A stretch of 46,051 nt of DNA from Dehalococcoidales bacterium (GTDB taxonomy: Bacteria; Chloroflexota; Dehalococcoidia; Dehalococcoidales; Fen-1064). A model generated the notes under the pieces. That model was not told the origin of the DNA, ran no database searches, and worked only from the letters and a program-made list of their open reading frames with translations. Positions 32,738-42,287 of this stretch are shown here, piece by piece. The DNA lies in contig DATKWT010000045.1 of NCBI GenBank assembly GCA_035529395.1, positions 1 to 46,051 of the forward strand, given 5' to 3'. The translations under genes and the position numbers were made by a program. The first letter of the stretch is position 1; each line of letters opens with the position of its first letter.

Positions 32738-33967
32738 GTGACAAGCCACTTCCTTTCCGGTGAAAAACTGTACCAGGATGTGGTGGCGTACTCCTCCTTC
32801 GGCGACCACCGGACGGCAACCGATGGTGAGGAGAAGACTACGGACTGGATGGCAGAGCGGCTGACGGCATGCGGTCTCGATGTCAGTTTCCAGACCTTCT
32901 CCCAGGAGACCTACTTCGTCGATAACACCAACCTGACTGTCGACGGTAAGGAGATGGGCTGCTTCCCACTGTGGCCGCCCACATGGACCGGCCAGACACC
33001 CGTTCGGGGTCGACTTGTAGCTACCGATACCGGCCATGATATTCCGGAGGGGAGTATTGTGCTCCTCAAACCGTCCTTCAGCTACGGTGCGCCAGCCTTT
33101 TCCAACGAGGGGGATAATTCTGCTATTCGTGCGGCTGCCGGGGCAGGGGCAATTGCAGCAGTTGTCATCGGCAATGGGCCATCGGACGGAATGCATGCCT
33201 ACAATACCCCCGTAGAGACAGCGCGCCGGCCGATTCCGGTGGTACTTACTCCAAAGCGAAATGAGGCTGTCCTGGTCAAGGCCGCAGAAAGACATGCCGA
33301 GGTATCCCTGCTCCTGGACGGGACTGATATTCCGAACGCACAGCCGAGAAACATAATCGCAAAGCTTAACCGCGGCGATGACATTATCGTTATATCCACG
33401 CCCAAGAGTGGTTGGTTCACCTGCGCCGGCGAGCGCGGCCCCGGTGTTGCGCTGTCCCTGGCCCTGGCACGGTGGGCGAGTGAACGCAACTCCAATGTGA
33501 GCTACCTGTTCGACGCCAACACCGGCCATGAGACCGGCGGCACCGGTATAATGCGATTCATCGAGGAACTGGCCCCATCACCTGACAGGACGCTGGCCTG
33601 GATACACCTTGGCGCCAATATTGCCACCTGGGACTGGGAGGAAACTACCGGTGACCTTGTGAAACGGGCACGACCGGAGGACTATCGAGTGGTCTGCAGT
33701 AGCGAAGAGCTCCTGCCCCTGCTCAATACCGCCCTGGCGGAACTACCCGGACTGGAACCGCGTGCAGGCCGGGGGATAGGTGAAATGAGGGAAGTTATCC
33801 GCATGGGGTACCGGGGATTCGGGGTCAATGGCGGGCCGTACCGGTACTTCCACACGCCGGAAGACGTACCGGAAGTCGGGACCGCCCCCGAACTCCTCGA
33901 ACCGATGGCTGCGGCACTGGTCAGGGCACTGGAATTGCTGGAATCTGAGGTGAAATCACAGACGTGA
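32738..33967 (+). CDS. M28-like aminopeptidase-family protein, degenerate metal site
   Basis: This 409-residue protein has an N-terminal segment (SSFGDHRTATDGEEKTTDWMAERL) and an inserted PA-like domain (about 85-200, AAAGAGAIAAVVIGNG), then the C-terminal metallopeptidase fold, as in M28 aminopeptidases. The first metal-binding His-x-Asp motif is replaced by STPKSGWFTC, and only TGHETGGTG and HTPEDVP remain recognisable. It may use a different metal set or have lost activity. The start is GTG with GGGGG and GGA upstream. No signal peptide is visible. Confidence 0.78.
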   Translation: MTSHFLSGEKLYQDVVAYSSFGDHRTATDGEEKTTDWMAERLTACGLDVSFQTFSQETYFVDNTNLTVDGKEMGCFPLWPPTWTGQTPVRGRLVATDTGHDIPEGSIVLLKPSFSYGAPAFSNEGDNSAIRAAAGAGAIAAVVIGNGPSDGMHAYNTPVETARRPIPVVLTPKRNEAVLVKAAERHAEVSLLLDGTDIPNAQPRNIIAKLNRGDDIIVISTPKSGWFTCAGERGPGVALSLALARWASERNSNVSYLFDANTGHETGGTGIMRFIEELAPSPDRTLAWIHLGANIATWDWEETTGDLVKRARPEDYRVVCSSEELLPLLNTALAELPGLEPRAGRGIGEMREVIRMGYRGFGVNGGPYRYFHTPEDVPEVGTAPELLEPMAAALVRALELLESEVKSQT

Positions 33968-34046
33968 CCCCGGAGGGAGTCAAAATAATGCCAGATACCT
34001 GCTCCCGACCTGGCAGCATAGAAGAGCTACCCTGCAACCCTTCCCA

Positions 34047-35324
34047 TCACCGTACTATTATCTCACTCCGCTCCGGTCCCACCGAGATATAGCGCACCGG
34101 TTTCTCCAGGTGCTCCTCGATATACTCTACGTAGCGCTGTGCGTTCGCCGGAAGACCGTCATAGGTACGAATGCCGGTTATATCTTCATCCCATCCCGGC
34201 AGTTCCTCATACACGGGCTTCGCCTCGTAAAGCAGCGGTGTCAGGGGAAATTCCGTCTCGATATTACCCCTGATTTCGTAGCCCACGCAGACCTTGAGCA
34301 CCGGCTCAGACGAAAGGATGTCCAGCTTGGTCAGGGCGATTTCATCAACCTGCTGGACCTGCACTCCGAACTCCGAGGCTACCAGGTCGAGGTGCCCGGT
34401 CCGTCGCGGTCTACCGGTGGCGGCGCCGTACTCGCCCCCACCTTTCTCCCGCAAACGAAGACCGACTTCATCATCCAACTCGGTGACGAACGGGCCTTCA
34501 CCGACACAGGTCGAAAAGGCCTTGACGACACCGATGACATTGTCTATCGGGCGACTGAACAGCCCCGCCCCGATGGGTGCAAACGCTGTCAGGGGTGAGG
34601 ACGAGGTAGTCATCGGGTAGATGCCGTAGTGGATATCCCTGAGTGCTCCCAGTTGTCCTTCCAGCAGGATGTTCTTGCCTTCGACGACGGCCCCTTCAAG
34701 AAGTACAGTCGTGTTACATATAAAGTCTTTGGCCTTACCTCCGTATTCCTTGAGCCATGACAGGGTGGCTGCCAGAGTATGAGGTTCGCCGCCGTATACT
34801 GAAGTCAGCACGGCGTTCTTCCACTCCAACAGGTCGGAGACCCTGTCCGCCATGTATTCCGGATAGAGCAACTCACCTACCTGTATCCCCTTCTTGAGGT
34901 ACTTGTCCCCGTAGGCCGGTGCAATACCGCGTACGGTGGAGCCGTACTTCTTACCGGCCAGTCTCTCTTCTTCCAGCCGGTCCTGGTCGCGGTGGAACGG
35001 GAAACAGATGATGGCACGGTCGCTCACCTTCAGATTCCCGGTGTTTATGGTTATCCCACAGGCACGAATGTACTCAATCTCCTTGGCAAGGTGCTCCAGG
35101 TCTATCACCATCCCCGGCCCGAGCACGTTCACCACCCCCGGCCGGAATATACCCGAAGGAAGCAGGTTCAGGGCAAACTTGCCGTAGTCGTTGATAATCG
35201 TGTGTCCGGCGTTGTTGCCTCCCTGGAAGCGCACGACCACATCGTGTTCCGCGGACAGCAGGTCGACCATCCTTCCCTTACCTTCATCCCCCCAGTTCAC
35301 CCCCACAATCGCCGTTATCTTCAT
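34047..35324 (-). CDS. purA: Adenylosuccinate synthetase
   Basis: This 425-residue enzyme joins IMP and aspartate with GTP hydrolysis to make adenylosuccinate, the first step from IMP to AMP. It has the N-terminal GDEGKG loop (12-17) with catalytic Asp13 and His41 (NNAGHTI), and the conserved GRPRRTGHLD segment. Asn10 replaces the Gln usual before WGDEGKG. The C-terminal RYVEYIEEHLEKPVRYISVGPER is typical. GAGGAGGG precedes the ATG. The gene stands alone on the minus strand and converges with the peptidase gene. Confidence 0.97.
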   Translation of the reverse strand: MKITAIVGVNWGDEGKGRMVDLLSAEHDVVVRFQGGNNAGHTIINDYGKFALNLLPSGIFRPGVVNVLGPGMVIDLEHLAKEIEYIRACGITINTGNLKVSDRAIICFPFHRDQDRLEEERLAGKKYGSTVRGIAPAYGDKYLKKGIQVGELLYPEYMADRVSDLLEWKNAVLTSVYGGEPHTLAATLSWLKEYGGKAKDFICNTTVLLEGAVVEGKNILLEGQLGALRDIHYGIYPMTTSSSPLTAFAPIGAGLFSRPIDNVIGVVKAFSTCVGEGPFVTELDDEVGLRLREKGGGEYGAATGRPRRTGHLDLVASEFGVQVQQVDEIALTKLDILSSEPVLKVCVGYEIRGNIETEFPLTPLLYEAKPVYEELPGWDEDITGIRTYDGLPANAQRYVEYIEEHLEKPVRYISVGPERSEIIVR

Positions 35325-35873
35325 CGGTCTCCCTCCTCACGGACCTCTCGCTGCGGGACAGCCACCGCGTCAGCCCTGATTTCTTACCGTGGTACCGCCC
35401 TGCCCCGCACACTATAGATGCTCGCCCCCGGGACGTCAAGAGGCGTGTGTCTCCCTCTAGCAAGCCTATGAAAAACCCTTTCGACCACTCCCCGTGCGGC
35501 CCAGATGTGGCGCCCCTCAGACGGGGCGGTGCCTTCCCCTTCCTGTCCAGGAAGGAGCCTTCTGCGGAAGGGGGGAAAGATTATATCTGGGGGACACCCC
35601 CGGGCCCCTGCCAGAGGGGGTTTCGGCCCCTCTCAGAAGAGGAGTTTCAGCCCCTCTGAGGGGCGCCCCCTCTTATTTAATTCTTCTCCTTGTGGAAGTG
35701 TACAATTAGTGGTCGAGCTGGTGATTGAGTATTTGAGATAGAATGGATTAGCGGGGATTACAGATGGTACACAGCAACGGCTGGGTCCGACTCTGTGGTC
35801 GCCTCTTCTGAGAGGCGCCCCCTCCTTGATACCCCCCTTGCCAAATCGCTGCATTCTACCTCGTCGACACCAT
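35325..35873. other. 549-bp intergenic region with GC-rich repeats
   Basis: No gene is credible. The left 130 bp are the purA upstream sequence. From 35495 to 35830 the DNA is a patchwork of palindromes: CCTTCCTG/CAGGAAGG at 35538-35555, GCCCCTC/GAGGGGC at 35650-35664 and GCCTCT/AGAGGC at 35801-35816. It also contains the dispersed repeat copy B. Short open frames here encode only repeated Pro/Arg/Gly-rich sequence. Confidence 0.7.
35578..35727 (+). repeat. Dispersed intergenic repeat, copy B (composite)
   Basis: Positions 35578-35598 equal 11321-11341 exactly. The reverse complement of the 35689-35727 segment matches 11271-11309 at 32 of 39 positions. In copy A the two blocks lie in direct order 11 bp apart; here they are about 90 bp apart with one inverted, and GC-rich palindromes lie between them. 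Confidence 0.75.
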
Positions 35874-36974
35874 TCACGTGGATGCCGCAATCTCATATTC
35901 CATTTGCAGAGTCTCGATAAGCTCTCTAACGGAGATGATTTTGTCTACCCTGTGGGCATTAGCCCCGGCAAAGGCAAATCCTCTTTCAATGTCCCCCTTC
36001 TTGGCATTGGTCAGGGCGACACCGATGCAGTACGGCGCACTCCTTGCATCACAGGTCTTCAGACACTTCCAGGGGCACTTGAATGGTATCCTCGCCCCCG
36101 ATGATATCTGCTCGAGGAACCCATTCCGTATGGCTCTCCCCGGTAGTCCAACCGGGCTGTCGATTATGACAAGGTCCTCTTTCTTGCACCTCACATATGC
36201 TTCCTTGAATTCTGGGGAAGCATCGCATTCGTGAGTTGCCACGAACCTGGTTGCCATCTGCACCGCCTGAGCCCCTGATTGAAGGAACCTGTGAATATCG
36301 GCACCTGTATACACCCCTCCGGCAGCGATTACCGGAATGCTCTTACCAAAGTATTGCCCATAGTGCTTTGTCACCGCGATTACTTCCGGCAGTATCTTCT
36401 CCAGGGCATAGTCAGGATTAGTGATCTGCTCTTTCTTGAATCCAAGGTGTCCACCGGCTAATGGGCCCTCAACCACCACCGCATCAGGTACATGATTGTA
36501 GTGCCTCTCCCAGTATTGAAATATGACTCTGGCCGCCCTGGCAGAGGATACTATTGGAACAATCCTGGCTGTGACCTTTCTGGACCCATCCGAAGACAAT
36601 ACCGTAGGAATCCTCAGCGGAAGTCCGGCGCCAAGAAAGACCAGGTCTGCGCCTTCATCCACCGCGGTCTGCAGAAGGTCATAAGAATCTGAACTGGCTA
36701 CCAGTATGTTCACGCCAATAATGCCCGTCGTCAGTTCCCTTGCCCTTCTTATTTCTCTTTGCAAGGCTCTCTTATTGGCTTCCTTGAAATTCTTGTCGAA
36801 ATCAGTCTCAAGCATGCCGATTCCCGTGGCGGCAATAACTCCGATGCCTCCCTCGTTGGCAACGGTTGAGGATAGACTCGATAAGGAAATACCAACCCCC
36901 AGTCCCCCTTGCACAATCGGGATACTTGCTTCCAGATCGCCTATCCGCAGTCTTGGTGCCTTATTGAGGCTCAT
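35874..36974 (-). CDS. Nitronate monooxygenase-like (2-nitropropane dioxygenase family) flavoprotein
   Basis: This 366-residue TIM-barrel protein has the N-terminal PIVQGGLGVGIS FMN-binding segment, VEGPLAGGHLGF with the catalytic His seen in the family, and VIAAGGVYTGADIHRFLQSGAQAVQMATRF for the FMN phosphate. The family contains nitronate monooxygenases and FabK-type enoyl reductases. A C-terminal KCPWKCLKTCDARSAPYCIG segment has four Cys residues, which may bind a metal. The subgroup with this tail has no firmly known substrate. No clear ribosome site precedes the ATG. Confidence 0.88.
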   Translation of the reverse strand: MSLNKAPRLRIGDLEASIPIVQGGLGVGISLSSLSSTVANEGGIGVIAATGIGMLETDFDKNFKEANKRALQREIRRARELTTGIIGVNILVASSDSYDLLQTAVDEGADLVFLGAGLPLRIPTVLSSDGSRKVTARIVPIVSSARAARVIFQYWERHYNHVPDAVVVEGPLAGGHLGFKKEQITNPDYALEKILPEVIAVTKHYGQYFGKSIPVIAAGGVYTGADIHRFLQSGAQAVQMATRFVATHECDASPEFKEAYVRCKKEDLVIIDSPVGLPGRAIRNGFLEQISSGARIPFKCPWKCLKTCDARSAPYCIGVALTNAKKGDIERGFAFAGANAHRVDKIISVRELIETLQMEYEIAAST

Positions 36975-37297
36975 ACACTACACTCATTTAGCCAGGATGC
37001 CGTCTTTTGCCCGAGCCGCGCTGGCTTCTCCGAAACACTGCCCCCCGTTGGGTGAATCCTGTAGCTCCCCTCTGGTCTACTCCTCTTGTTCCAGTGCCGT
37101 GTAGACACGCGCAGTCAGCATTCCAATGTTCATGGCCCGTACCCGCCTGCGCTGCCGTTCAAGCCTAATCATAAGCTTTTATTCATCTTTTCTCAAGTCA
37201 TGACGAAGAACACGACACGGCAGACCGTCGACGGTACATCGATGGTCTGCCGCACATTGCGCCTGGCCTTCTTCGGATGGAACAGTCCTGGCCGGAC
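36975..37297. other. 323-bp intergenic region with strong hairpin
   Basis: No gene is seen. It holds the upstream sequence of the nitronate monooxygenase-like gene and a 14-bp-stem hairpin (37218-37252) beyond the SPFH gene stop. Confidence 0.6.
37218..37252 (-). terminator. 14-bp-stem hairpin downstream of SPFH gene
   Basis: CGGCAGACCGTCGA (37218-37231) pairs with TCGATGGTCTGCCG (37239-37252) with one G-T mismatch and a 7-base loop. It lies 46 bp past the SPFH gene stop on the minus strand, and the following sequence is moderately T-rich. It probably ends the NfeD-SPFH transcript. Confidence 0.55.
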
Positions 37298-38206
37298 TCA
37301 CTTCGAGCTATCGCCGCTTGACTGTTTCTCCCCCAGTCCCAGGACGTTTATCAGCCGGGACTGGTCGGACATAACGAGTTTGGTGTTATTCTCAAGAGCT
37401 GCCTGGGTAACCTGGAGCTGCTTCAGCAACTGGGCATTACCGACAAAGAACTTATCGGCCGCATTGGATACTTCTTCAACCGCCTTAGCTTCACCTTCAG
37501 CCCTCAGAATCGCAGCCTGCCTGTCACCCTCGGCCTCCAGTATCTCGCGCTGCCGGTTACCCTCGGCCTTCAGTATCGCGTTCTGCTTATCACCCTCGGC
37601 CTCCAGGATTTGCTTCTCCCGGTAAGCTTCCGCTTCAAGGATAATTCCCCGTTTCTCGCGCTCCGCCTTCATCTGCTTGCTCATGGCATCGGCAATGTCC
37701 CTGGGTGGCTCAATCTCCTTGACCTCTACCCTGGTTACCTTTACACCCCATTTATCGGTAGCCTCATCCAGGGTCTCCCGCAGGGCAGCATTGATGCGTT
37801 CCCGTGACGTCAGCGTTTCATCCAGGCTCATCTCACCGATGACGTTCCTGATGTTGGTCTGCGCCAGCTTGCTCACGGCCATGCCGAAGTTGGCTACTTC
37901 ATAGGTCCGTGCCTTGGCATCCGCTACGTAATAGTAGACAACCGCATCCACGGTAACGGCAACGTTATCCATAGTAATTACCGGCTGCGGTTCAATATCA
38001 AGCACCGTTTCTCTCATATCAACCTTTACCGCAAGGTTGTCAATGAATGGGACAAGGAACTTCAGCCCGGGGTCGAGCGTTTCCTTGTACCTGCCCAGCC
38101 GCTCGACGATGCCTCGCTCAAACTGCCGAATCACCTTCAAGGAACGGAACAGGATAATTACGGCCACCACCAGGATTACAATAAGCGCAATAATTCCACC
38201 TGACAT
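37298..38206 (-). CDS. SPFH/band 7 (stomatin-like) membrane protein
   Basis: This 302-residue protein has one N-terminal membrane segment (GGIIALIVILVVAVIILF), the SPFH domain (RQFERGIVERLGRYKETLDPGLKFLVPFID) and a long coiled coil with a 12-residue repeat of the form ILEAEGDKQNAI. It resembles stomatin and QmcA-type proteins, which form rings in membrane microdomains and influence proteases. It follows NfeD by 2 bp on the same strand; stomatin-NfeD operons are widespread. AAGGAGG precedes the start. The repeat shows also at the DNA level (37480-37620). Confidence 0.94.
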   Translation of the reverse strand: MSGGIIALIVILVVAVIILFRSLKVIRQFERGIVERLGRYKETLDPGLKFLVPFIDNLAVKVDMRETVLDIEPQPVITMDNVAVTVDAVVYYYVADAKARTYEVANFGMAVSKLAQTNIRNVIGEMSLDETLTSRERINAALRETLDEATDKWGVKVTRVEVKEIEPPRDIADAMSKQMKAEREKRGIILEAEAYREKQILEAEGDKQNAILKAEGNRQREILEAEGDRQAAILRAEGEAKAVEEVSNAADKFFVGNAQLLKQLQVTQAALENNTKLVMSDQSRLINVLGLGEKQSSGDSSK

Positions 38207-38208
38207 CT

Positions 38209-38664
38209 TCAGTCACCTCCTTCTGTTTTCTTTACTGTCAGAGTCGTCCCACGAATTTCGATAACGGTTACCTCCTGCCCTTTCTCCATCTCTTCATCGG
38301 CCGATGCCCGCCACCGAACCCCGCGAACTTGAATCCGGCCGGGGGCATACTTCGTAATCTCTTTCACCACGACACCCCGTGTTCCGATGATGGTATCGAT
38401 GTTCGTCTTTGCCTTCCTGGTCTGCGTCCAGCGGCGGAGGTATCTCCGTCCGGCGGCGATGTAGGCGAAGCAGAGCACGCTGGTGACAATAACGGCCACC
38501 GGCCAGGAATCGAACGGTGAGGCGACAAGCCCCCCTGCGATAAAGACCGAACCGATGATGACCAGCTCGAACCCGCTGAAACCACCGCCGAGGAACTCGA
38601 CCAGGACCATCGCGAGTCCTACACCCACGAATATCAGCCACAACCACTGGTCTGCAAACTCCAT
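38209..38664 (-). CDS. NfeD family protein (short form)
   Basis: This 151-residue membrane protein has three or four hydrophobic segments in the first 70 residues and a C-terminal OB-fold-like domain (IIGTRGVVVKEITKYAPGRIQVRGVRW), the mark of short NfeD proteins. The long form carries a ClpP-like protease domain, absent here. NfeD pairs with stomatin-like SPFH proteins in membrane homeostasis. GGGAGG precedes the ATG. A strong promoter lies upstream (38726-38754). Confidence 0.93.
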   Translation of the reverse strand: MEFADQWLWLIFVGVGLAMVLVEFLGGGFSGFELVIIGSVFIAGGLVASPFDSWPVAVIVTSVLCFAYIAAGRRYLRRWTQTRKAKTNIDTIIGTRGVVVKEITKYAPGRIQVRGVRWRASADEEMEKGQEVTVIEIRGTTLTVKKTEGGD

Positions 38665-38725
38665 TTTACCTCCCTTTTCCCCAGAATCCTGACAGGTCCT
38701 CCAAATAGTAGCTTACTGGAACTTG

Positions 38726-38754
38726 AGTTTATTACTCAGTAAGGAGTTTGTCAA
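38726..38754 (-). promoter_or_regulatory. Promoter of the NfeD-SPFH operon
   Basis: On the minus strand TTGACA (38754-38749) is followed after 17 nt by TAAACT (38731-38726). The -35 is perfect and the -10 matches at 4 of 6 positions. Confidence 0.6.
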
Positions 38755-38784
38755 CAGTCGTTTGAGATGATTACCCCACCAGTA

Positions 38785-38814
38785 TTGCCCGTGCCGTGAC
38801 CCGTATGGTATACT
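38785..38814 (+). promoter_or_regulatory. Promoter of the rpsB operon
   Basis: TTGCCC (38785-38790) and TATACT (38809-38814) are separated by 18 nt; TGG just before the -10 adds an extended-type element. Transcription would start near 38820, close to the TTG start of rpsB at 38843. It lies divergent to the NfeD promoter. Confidence 0.6.
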
Positions 38815-38842
38815 GTGTAGGAATTCGGCAAGGGGGTAGAGT

Positions 38843-39628
38843 TTGGCGGAGACCGTCACAATAAAAGAACTACTTGAGGCTGGGGCCCATTTCGGGCATC
38901 CGACCAGTCGCTGGCATCCTCGCATGAAGCAGTACATCTTTACCAAGCGTGATGGCATTCACATCATTGACCTGGAGCGAACCGCCAGTATGCTTGAGAA
39001 GGCCTGTGAGTTTATCAAGCAGGTAGCCGTCGAGGGCGGTGACGTCATGTTTGTGGGCACCAAGAAGCAGGCCCACGATGCCATCGAAGAAGAAGCCCAG
39101 CGATGCGGGATGTTCTTCGTCAACCTGCGCTGGATAGGGGGTACCCTGACCAACTTCGCCACCATCCAGTCACGCATTGACTATCTGGTGCGCCTGGAAG
39201 ACCAGCAGGCCCGGGGAGGCTTCGTTGGACTCCCCAAGAAAGAGATTCTCAAGATTGGAGAAAAAATAGCCCGTCTCAATCGGCAGATGGGGGGCTTCAA
39301 GGAGATGACCCGCCTGCCCGCCGCGCTGTTCATCATTGACACCACGAAGGAAGGCATCGCCATCGCCGAAGCCAAACGGGTCGGAGTACCGATAGTAGCC
39401 GTGATAGACAGCAATTCCAACCCTGTCGATATTGACTACCCCATTCCCGCCAACGATGACGCTATCAGAGCCATCAGGCTGGTATGCAGCAAGATTGCCA
39501 ACTCCATACTGGAAGGCAAGGCCGCGGTAGCGATGGAAGCCATCGAGGAAGGAGAAGGGGTAGACCTGGAAGAACCAGAGCAAGTTCCGGATGGTGAACC
39601 GCTGGTGTATACCCCCGATGATGAATAA
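38843..39628 (+). CDS. rpsB: 30S ribosomal protein S2
   Basis: This 261-residue protein has the S2 hallmarks: [56 protein letters not shown] and [25 protein letters not shown]. It binds the 30S head-platform region and is needed for translation. The start is TTG with GGGGG upstream. It has an acidic C-terminal tail ([15 protein letters not shown]). It leads a translation and lipid operon with promoter at 38785. Confidence 0.97.
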   Translation: MAETVTIKELLEAGAHFGHPTSRWHPRMKQYIFTKRDGIHIIDLERTASMLEKACEFIKQVAVEGGDVMFVGTKKQAHDAIEEEAQRCGMFFVNLRWIGGTLTNFATIQSRIDYLVRLEDQQARGGFVGLPKKEILKIGEKIARLNRQMGGFKEMTRLPAALFIIDTTKEGIAIAEAKRVGVPIVAVIDSNSNPVDIDYPIPANDDAIRAIRLVCSKIANSILEGKAAVAMEAIEEGEGVDLEEPEQVPDGEPLVYTPDDE

Positions 39629-39632
39629 CAAC

Positions 39633-40190
39633 ATGAGCGTTTCTACGGAGAAAATCAAGGAACTCAGAGACCAGACAGGTGCCGGCATAATGGACTGCCG
39701 GAATGCGCTCCTCAAAACAGAAGGAGACATGGAAAAGGCAAGCGAGATTCTGAAAGAGCAGAGTCTGGTCCGGGTAGACAAGAAGAGCCAGCGTGAGACC
39801 TCGCAGGGACTGGTTGAGACCTACGTACATACCGGCGGACGCATCGGAGCGATGGTTGAGCTGAACTGCGAGACTGACTTCGTCGCCCGCACCCCGGAGT
39901 TCCAGGAATTAGCGCACAACCTGGCAATGCAGGTTGCCGCCCAGGAACCCCTGTGCATCACTGAGGAACAGATGCCTGAAGATGCCGATACGGAGCCGGA
40001 GATAGCCTGCCTGCTGCTCCAGGCCTTCATCAAGGACCCTGAGAAGACCATCCAGGACCTTATCACCGAGACCGCGGCCAGGGTTGGTGAGAACGTCAGA
40101 GTAAGCAAATTTGCCAGATTTGAACTGGGGCAGGGAGAGTGCCGCGTGGCCGAACTGAGTGCAGACGTTGCTACCGGTGCGGACTCCTGA
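39633..40190 (+). CDS. tsf: Translation elongation factor Ts
   Basis: This 185-residue factor exchanges GDP for GTP on EF-Tu. It has the N-terminal UBA-like part (STEKIKELRDQTGAGIMDCRNAL), with TDFVARTPEF in the core. It is shorter than the 283-residue E. coli form, as in Chloroflexota and cyanobacteria. Several ATG codons lie ahead (39591, 39618, 39621); 39633 gives the family-like start. The gene follows rpsB with a 4-bp gap. Confidence 0.95.
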   Translation: MSVSTEKIKELRDQTGAGIMDCRNALLKTEGDMEKASEILKEQSLVRVDKKSQRETSQGLVETYVHTGGRIGAMVELNCETDFVARTPEFQELAHNLAMQVAAQEPLCITEEQMPEDADTEPEIACLLLQAFIKDPEKTIQDLITETAARVGENVRVSKFARFELGQGECRVAELSADVATGADS

Positions 40191-40220
40191 CCATAACAAA
40201 ATAGGTTGTGAATAAGGCAA

Positions 40221-40973
40221 ATGGCTGCTCCCAAGCAAATCGTTACTCCTAAGTATCGGCGCATCGTCCTCAAGCTCAGTGGTGAGGCCTTCAGCGGCGG
40301 AGCCGATTTTGGTATCGATCCCACGGTCTCCACCTGGGTAGCCAGGCAGATCAAGCGGGTCAGCGAGATGGGGGTGGAAGTCGCCGTCGTCGTGGGTGGT
40401 GGCAATATCTGGCGGGGCGCTCAGGCGGAGCAGCACGGGATGGACCGGGCCACCGCAGACTATGCCGGAATGCTGGCCACAGTAATCAACGCCCTCTCCC
40501 TTCAGGATGCCCTGGAAAGGGAAGGTGTGACCACCAGGACCCAGTCTGCACTGAATATCCAGCAGGTAGCCGAACCCTACATCAGGCGAAGGGCTATCCG
40601 TCACCTGGAAAAAGGCAGGGTGGTTATCTTTGCAGCGGGAACGGGAAACCCATTCATGACCACGGATACCGCCGCCGCCCTGCGGGCGATAGAGATTGGT
40701 GCAGGGGCACTGTTGATGACCAAGAACAATGTTGATGGCATCTACAGTGCCGACCCCCGCAAAGACCCCAAAGCCAGGAAGTTCGATTCCATTACCTACC
40801 TCGATGCCATCAATATGCGGCTTGAGGTAATGGATGCTACCGCACTATCCCTCTGCCTGGAAAATAAACTGCCGATAATCGTCTTTAATTTCCTGGCAGA
40901 CCGGAGTATAGAACGTGCCGTGATGGGCGAGCCAATCGGCACACTGGTGTCCAGCAGGAAGAGCGATGAGTGA
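40221..40973 (+). CDS. pyrH: UMP kinase
   Basis: This 250-residue hexameric kinase phosphorylates UMP to UDP for RNA, DNA and envelope precursors. It has [13 protein letters not shown] (nucleotide loop), [11 protein letters not shown] and [17 protein letters not shown], all typical of bacterial PyrH. It ends in the first codons of frr (8-bp overlap). Confidence 0.97.
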   Translation: MAAPKQIVTPKYRRIVLKLSGEAFSGGADFGIDPTVSTWVARQIKRVSEMGVEVAVVVGGGNIWRGAQAEQHGMDRATADYAGMLATVINALSLQDALEREGVTTRTQSALNIQQVAEPYIRRRAIRHLEKGRVVIFAAGTGNPFMTTDTAAALRAIEIGAGALLMTKNNVDGIYSADPRKDPKARKFDSITYLDAINMRLEVMDATALSLCLENKLPIIVFNFLADRSIERAVMGEPIGTLVSSRKSDE

Positions 40974-41523
40974 GGATACTCTGCTAAACATCGAACAGAA
41001 GATGCGGAAATCGCTGGAGGCCCTGCAGAAGGAGCTGGCCGGTATCCGCACCGGGCGCGCTTCACCGGCATTGATAGAAAACGTCAGGGTGGAGTATGCC
41101 GGTGCCATCATGCCACTTAACCAGGTCGCCAGCATCTCCACACAAGGGGCAAACCTGTTAATAATCCAGCCCTGGGACAGGGCAAGCGTCAGCAGCATCG
41201 AGAAGGCTATCCTGGCATCTGACCTGGGTCTGAACCCGGCCAGTGATGGCCGCGTCATACGAGTGAATATCCCCCCGCTGACTGAAGAACGTCGACAGGA
41301 ACTCATCAAGGTCGTTCGGCGCAGGATTGAGCAAGGGAGGGTGGAAATCCGTAATCTGAGGCGGGAAGCTTTGGACGAACTCAGGACACAGGAGAAGAAC
41401 AAAGAGCTCTCGCAGGATGAGGATAAGCGTCTACAGGCACAGCTACAGAAGATCACCGATGGTTTCATTGCCGAGAGCGAGCGCATCGGTCATGACAAAG
41501 AAGCGGAAATCCTGGAGGTCTAG
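40966..41523 (+). CDS. frr: Ribosome recycling factor
   Basis: This 185-residue protein has the RRF signature: [45 protein letters not shown] and [18 protein letters not shown]. With EF-G it splits post-termination ribosomes. It starts within pyrH and precedes uppS by 33 bp. Confidence 0.97.
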   Translation: MSEDTLLNIEQKMRKSLEALQKELAGIRTGRASPALIENVRVEYAGAIMPLNQVASISTQGANLLIIQPWDRASVSSIEKAILASDLGLNPASDGRVIRVNIPPLTEERRQELIKVVRRRIEQGRVEIRNLRREALDELRTQEKNKELSQDEDKRLQAQLQKITDGFIAESERIGHDKEAEILEV

Positions 41524-41556
41524 TCCGGTTCTCAGAAATACACAGGGGATGGCAGG

Positions 41557-42279
41557 ATGACGGTTGCGAAATCGACCCCCAAACAACTGGAACGTCTGCC
41601 CAACCATGTAGCCATCGTACCCGATGGCAACGGCCGATGGGCAGAAAAACGTGGCTGGCCCAGGCTTGAGGGCCACCAGGCCGGGGCGGAAAACATGCAC
41701 CGCATGGTGCAGTACCTCAATAAGTACCCGATAAGCTACCTTACCCTCTATGGGTTCTCCACCGAGAACTGGAACCGTCCCGAATCTGAGATTAAGGGCC
41801 TGTTCCAGATTCTAACAGCATTTATAGACCGGTATCTTGATGAAATCCACGAGAAGGGTATCAGGCTGCGCCATATTGGCCGACTTCATCAGTTGCCGCA
41901 GAGCCTGCGGGAGTCGATAACCAGGGCAATTGCGGCCACCAGGGACAACACCAGCATGACGCTCTGCGTTGCCTTCAACTACGGGGGGCGCGCCGAGATC
42001 GTCGACGCCCTGCAGCGGCTAATTGCCGATGGTGTCAGACCTGAAGACATTACCGAGGAGTCACTCAGCAAGTATCTCTATGCCGGCGATATACCTGATG
42101 TCGACCTCTTGATTCGTACCGGTGACGAAACCAGGCTGAGTAATTTCCTGCTGTGGCAGACAGCCTACAGCGAGTACCACTTCACCAGGGTCCTCTGGCC
42201 GGACTTCAGCAAGCGTGACCTGGACAGAGCCCTCCTGTCATACAGCCGAAGGAAAAGGCGGTTTGGCGGGCTGGGGTAG
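41557..42279 (+). CDS. uppS: Isoprenyl (undecaprenyl diphosphate) synthase
   Basis: This 240-residue cis-prenyltransferase makes the polyprenyl carrier for peptidoglycan or other envelope glycans. It has the DGNGRWA motif with catalytic Asp, GHQAGAENMHR, TLYGFSTENWNRP and RTGDETRLSNFLLWQTAYSE. The chain length made is not visible from sequence. cdsA follows after 8 bp. Confidence 0.96.
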   Translation: MTVAKSTPKQLERLPNHVAIVPDGNGRWAEKRGWPRLEGHQAGAENMHRMVQYLNKYPISYLTLYGFSTENWNRPESEIKGLFQILTAFIDRYLDEIHEKGIRLRHIGRLHQLPQSLRESITRAIAATRDNTSMTLCVAFNYGGRAEIVDALQRLIADGVRPEDITEESLSKYLYAGDIPDVDLLIRTGDETRLSNFLLWQTAYSEYHFTRVLWPDFSKRDLDRALLSYSRRKRRFGGLG

Positions 42280-42287
42280 TAGCCGGC

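Noticed and set aside
35447-35741. Overlapping short open frames of about 70-78 codons
   Set aside because: They translate the GC-rich repeat into Pro/Arg/Gly-rich sequence in three frames, which is a repeat artefact.
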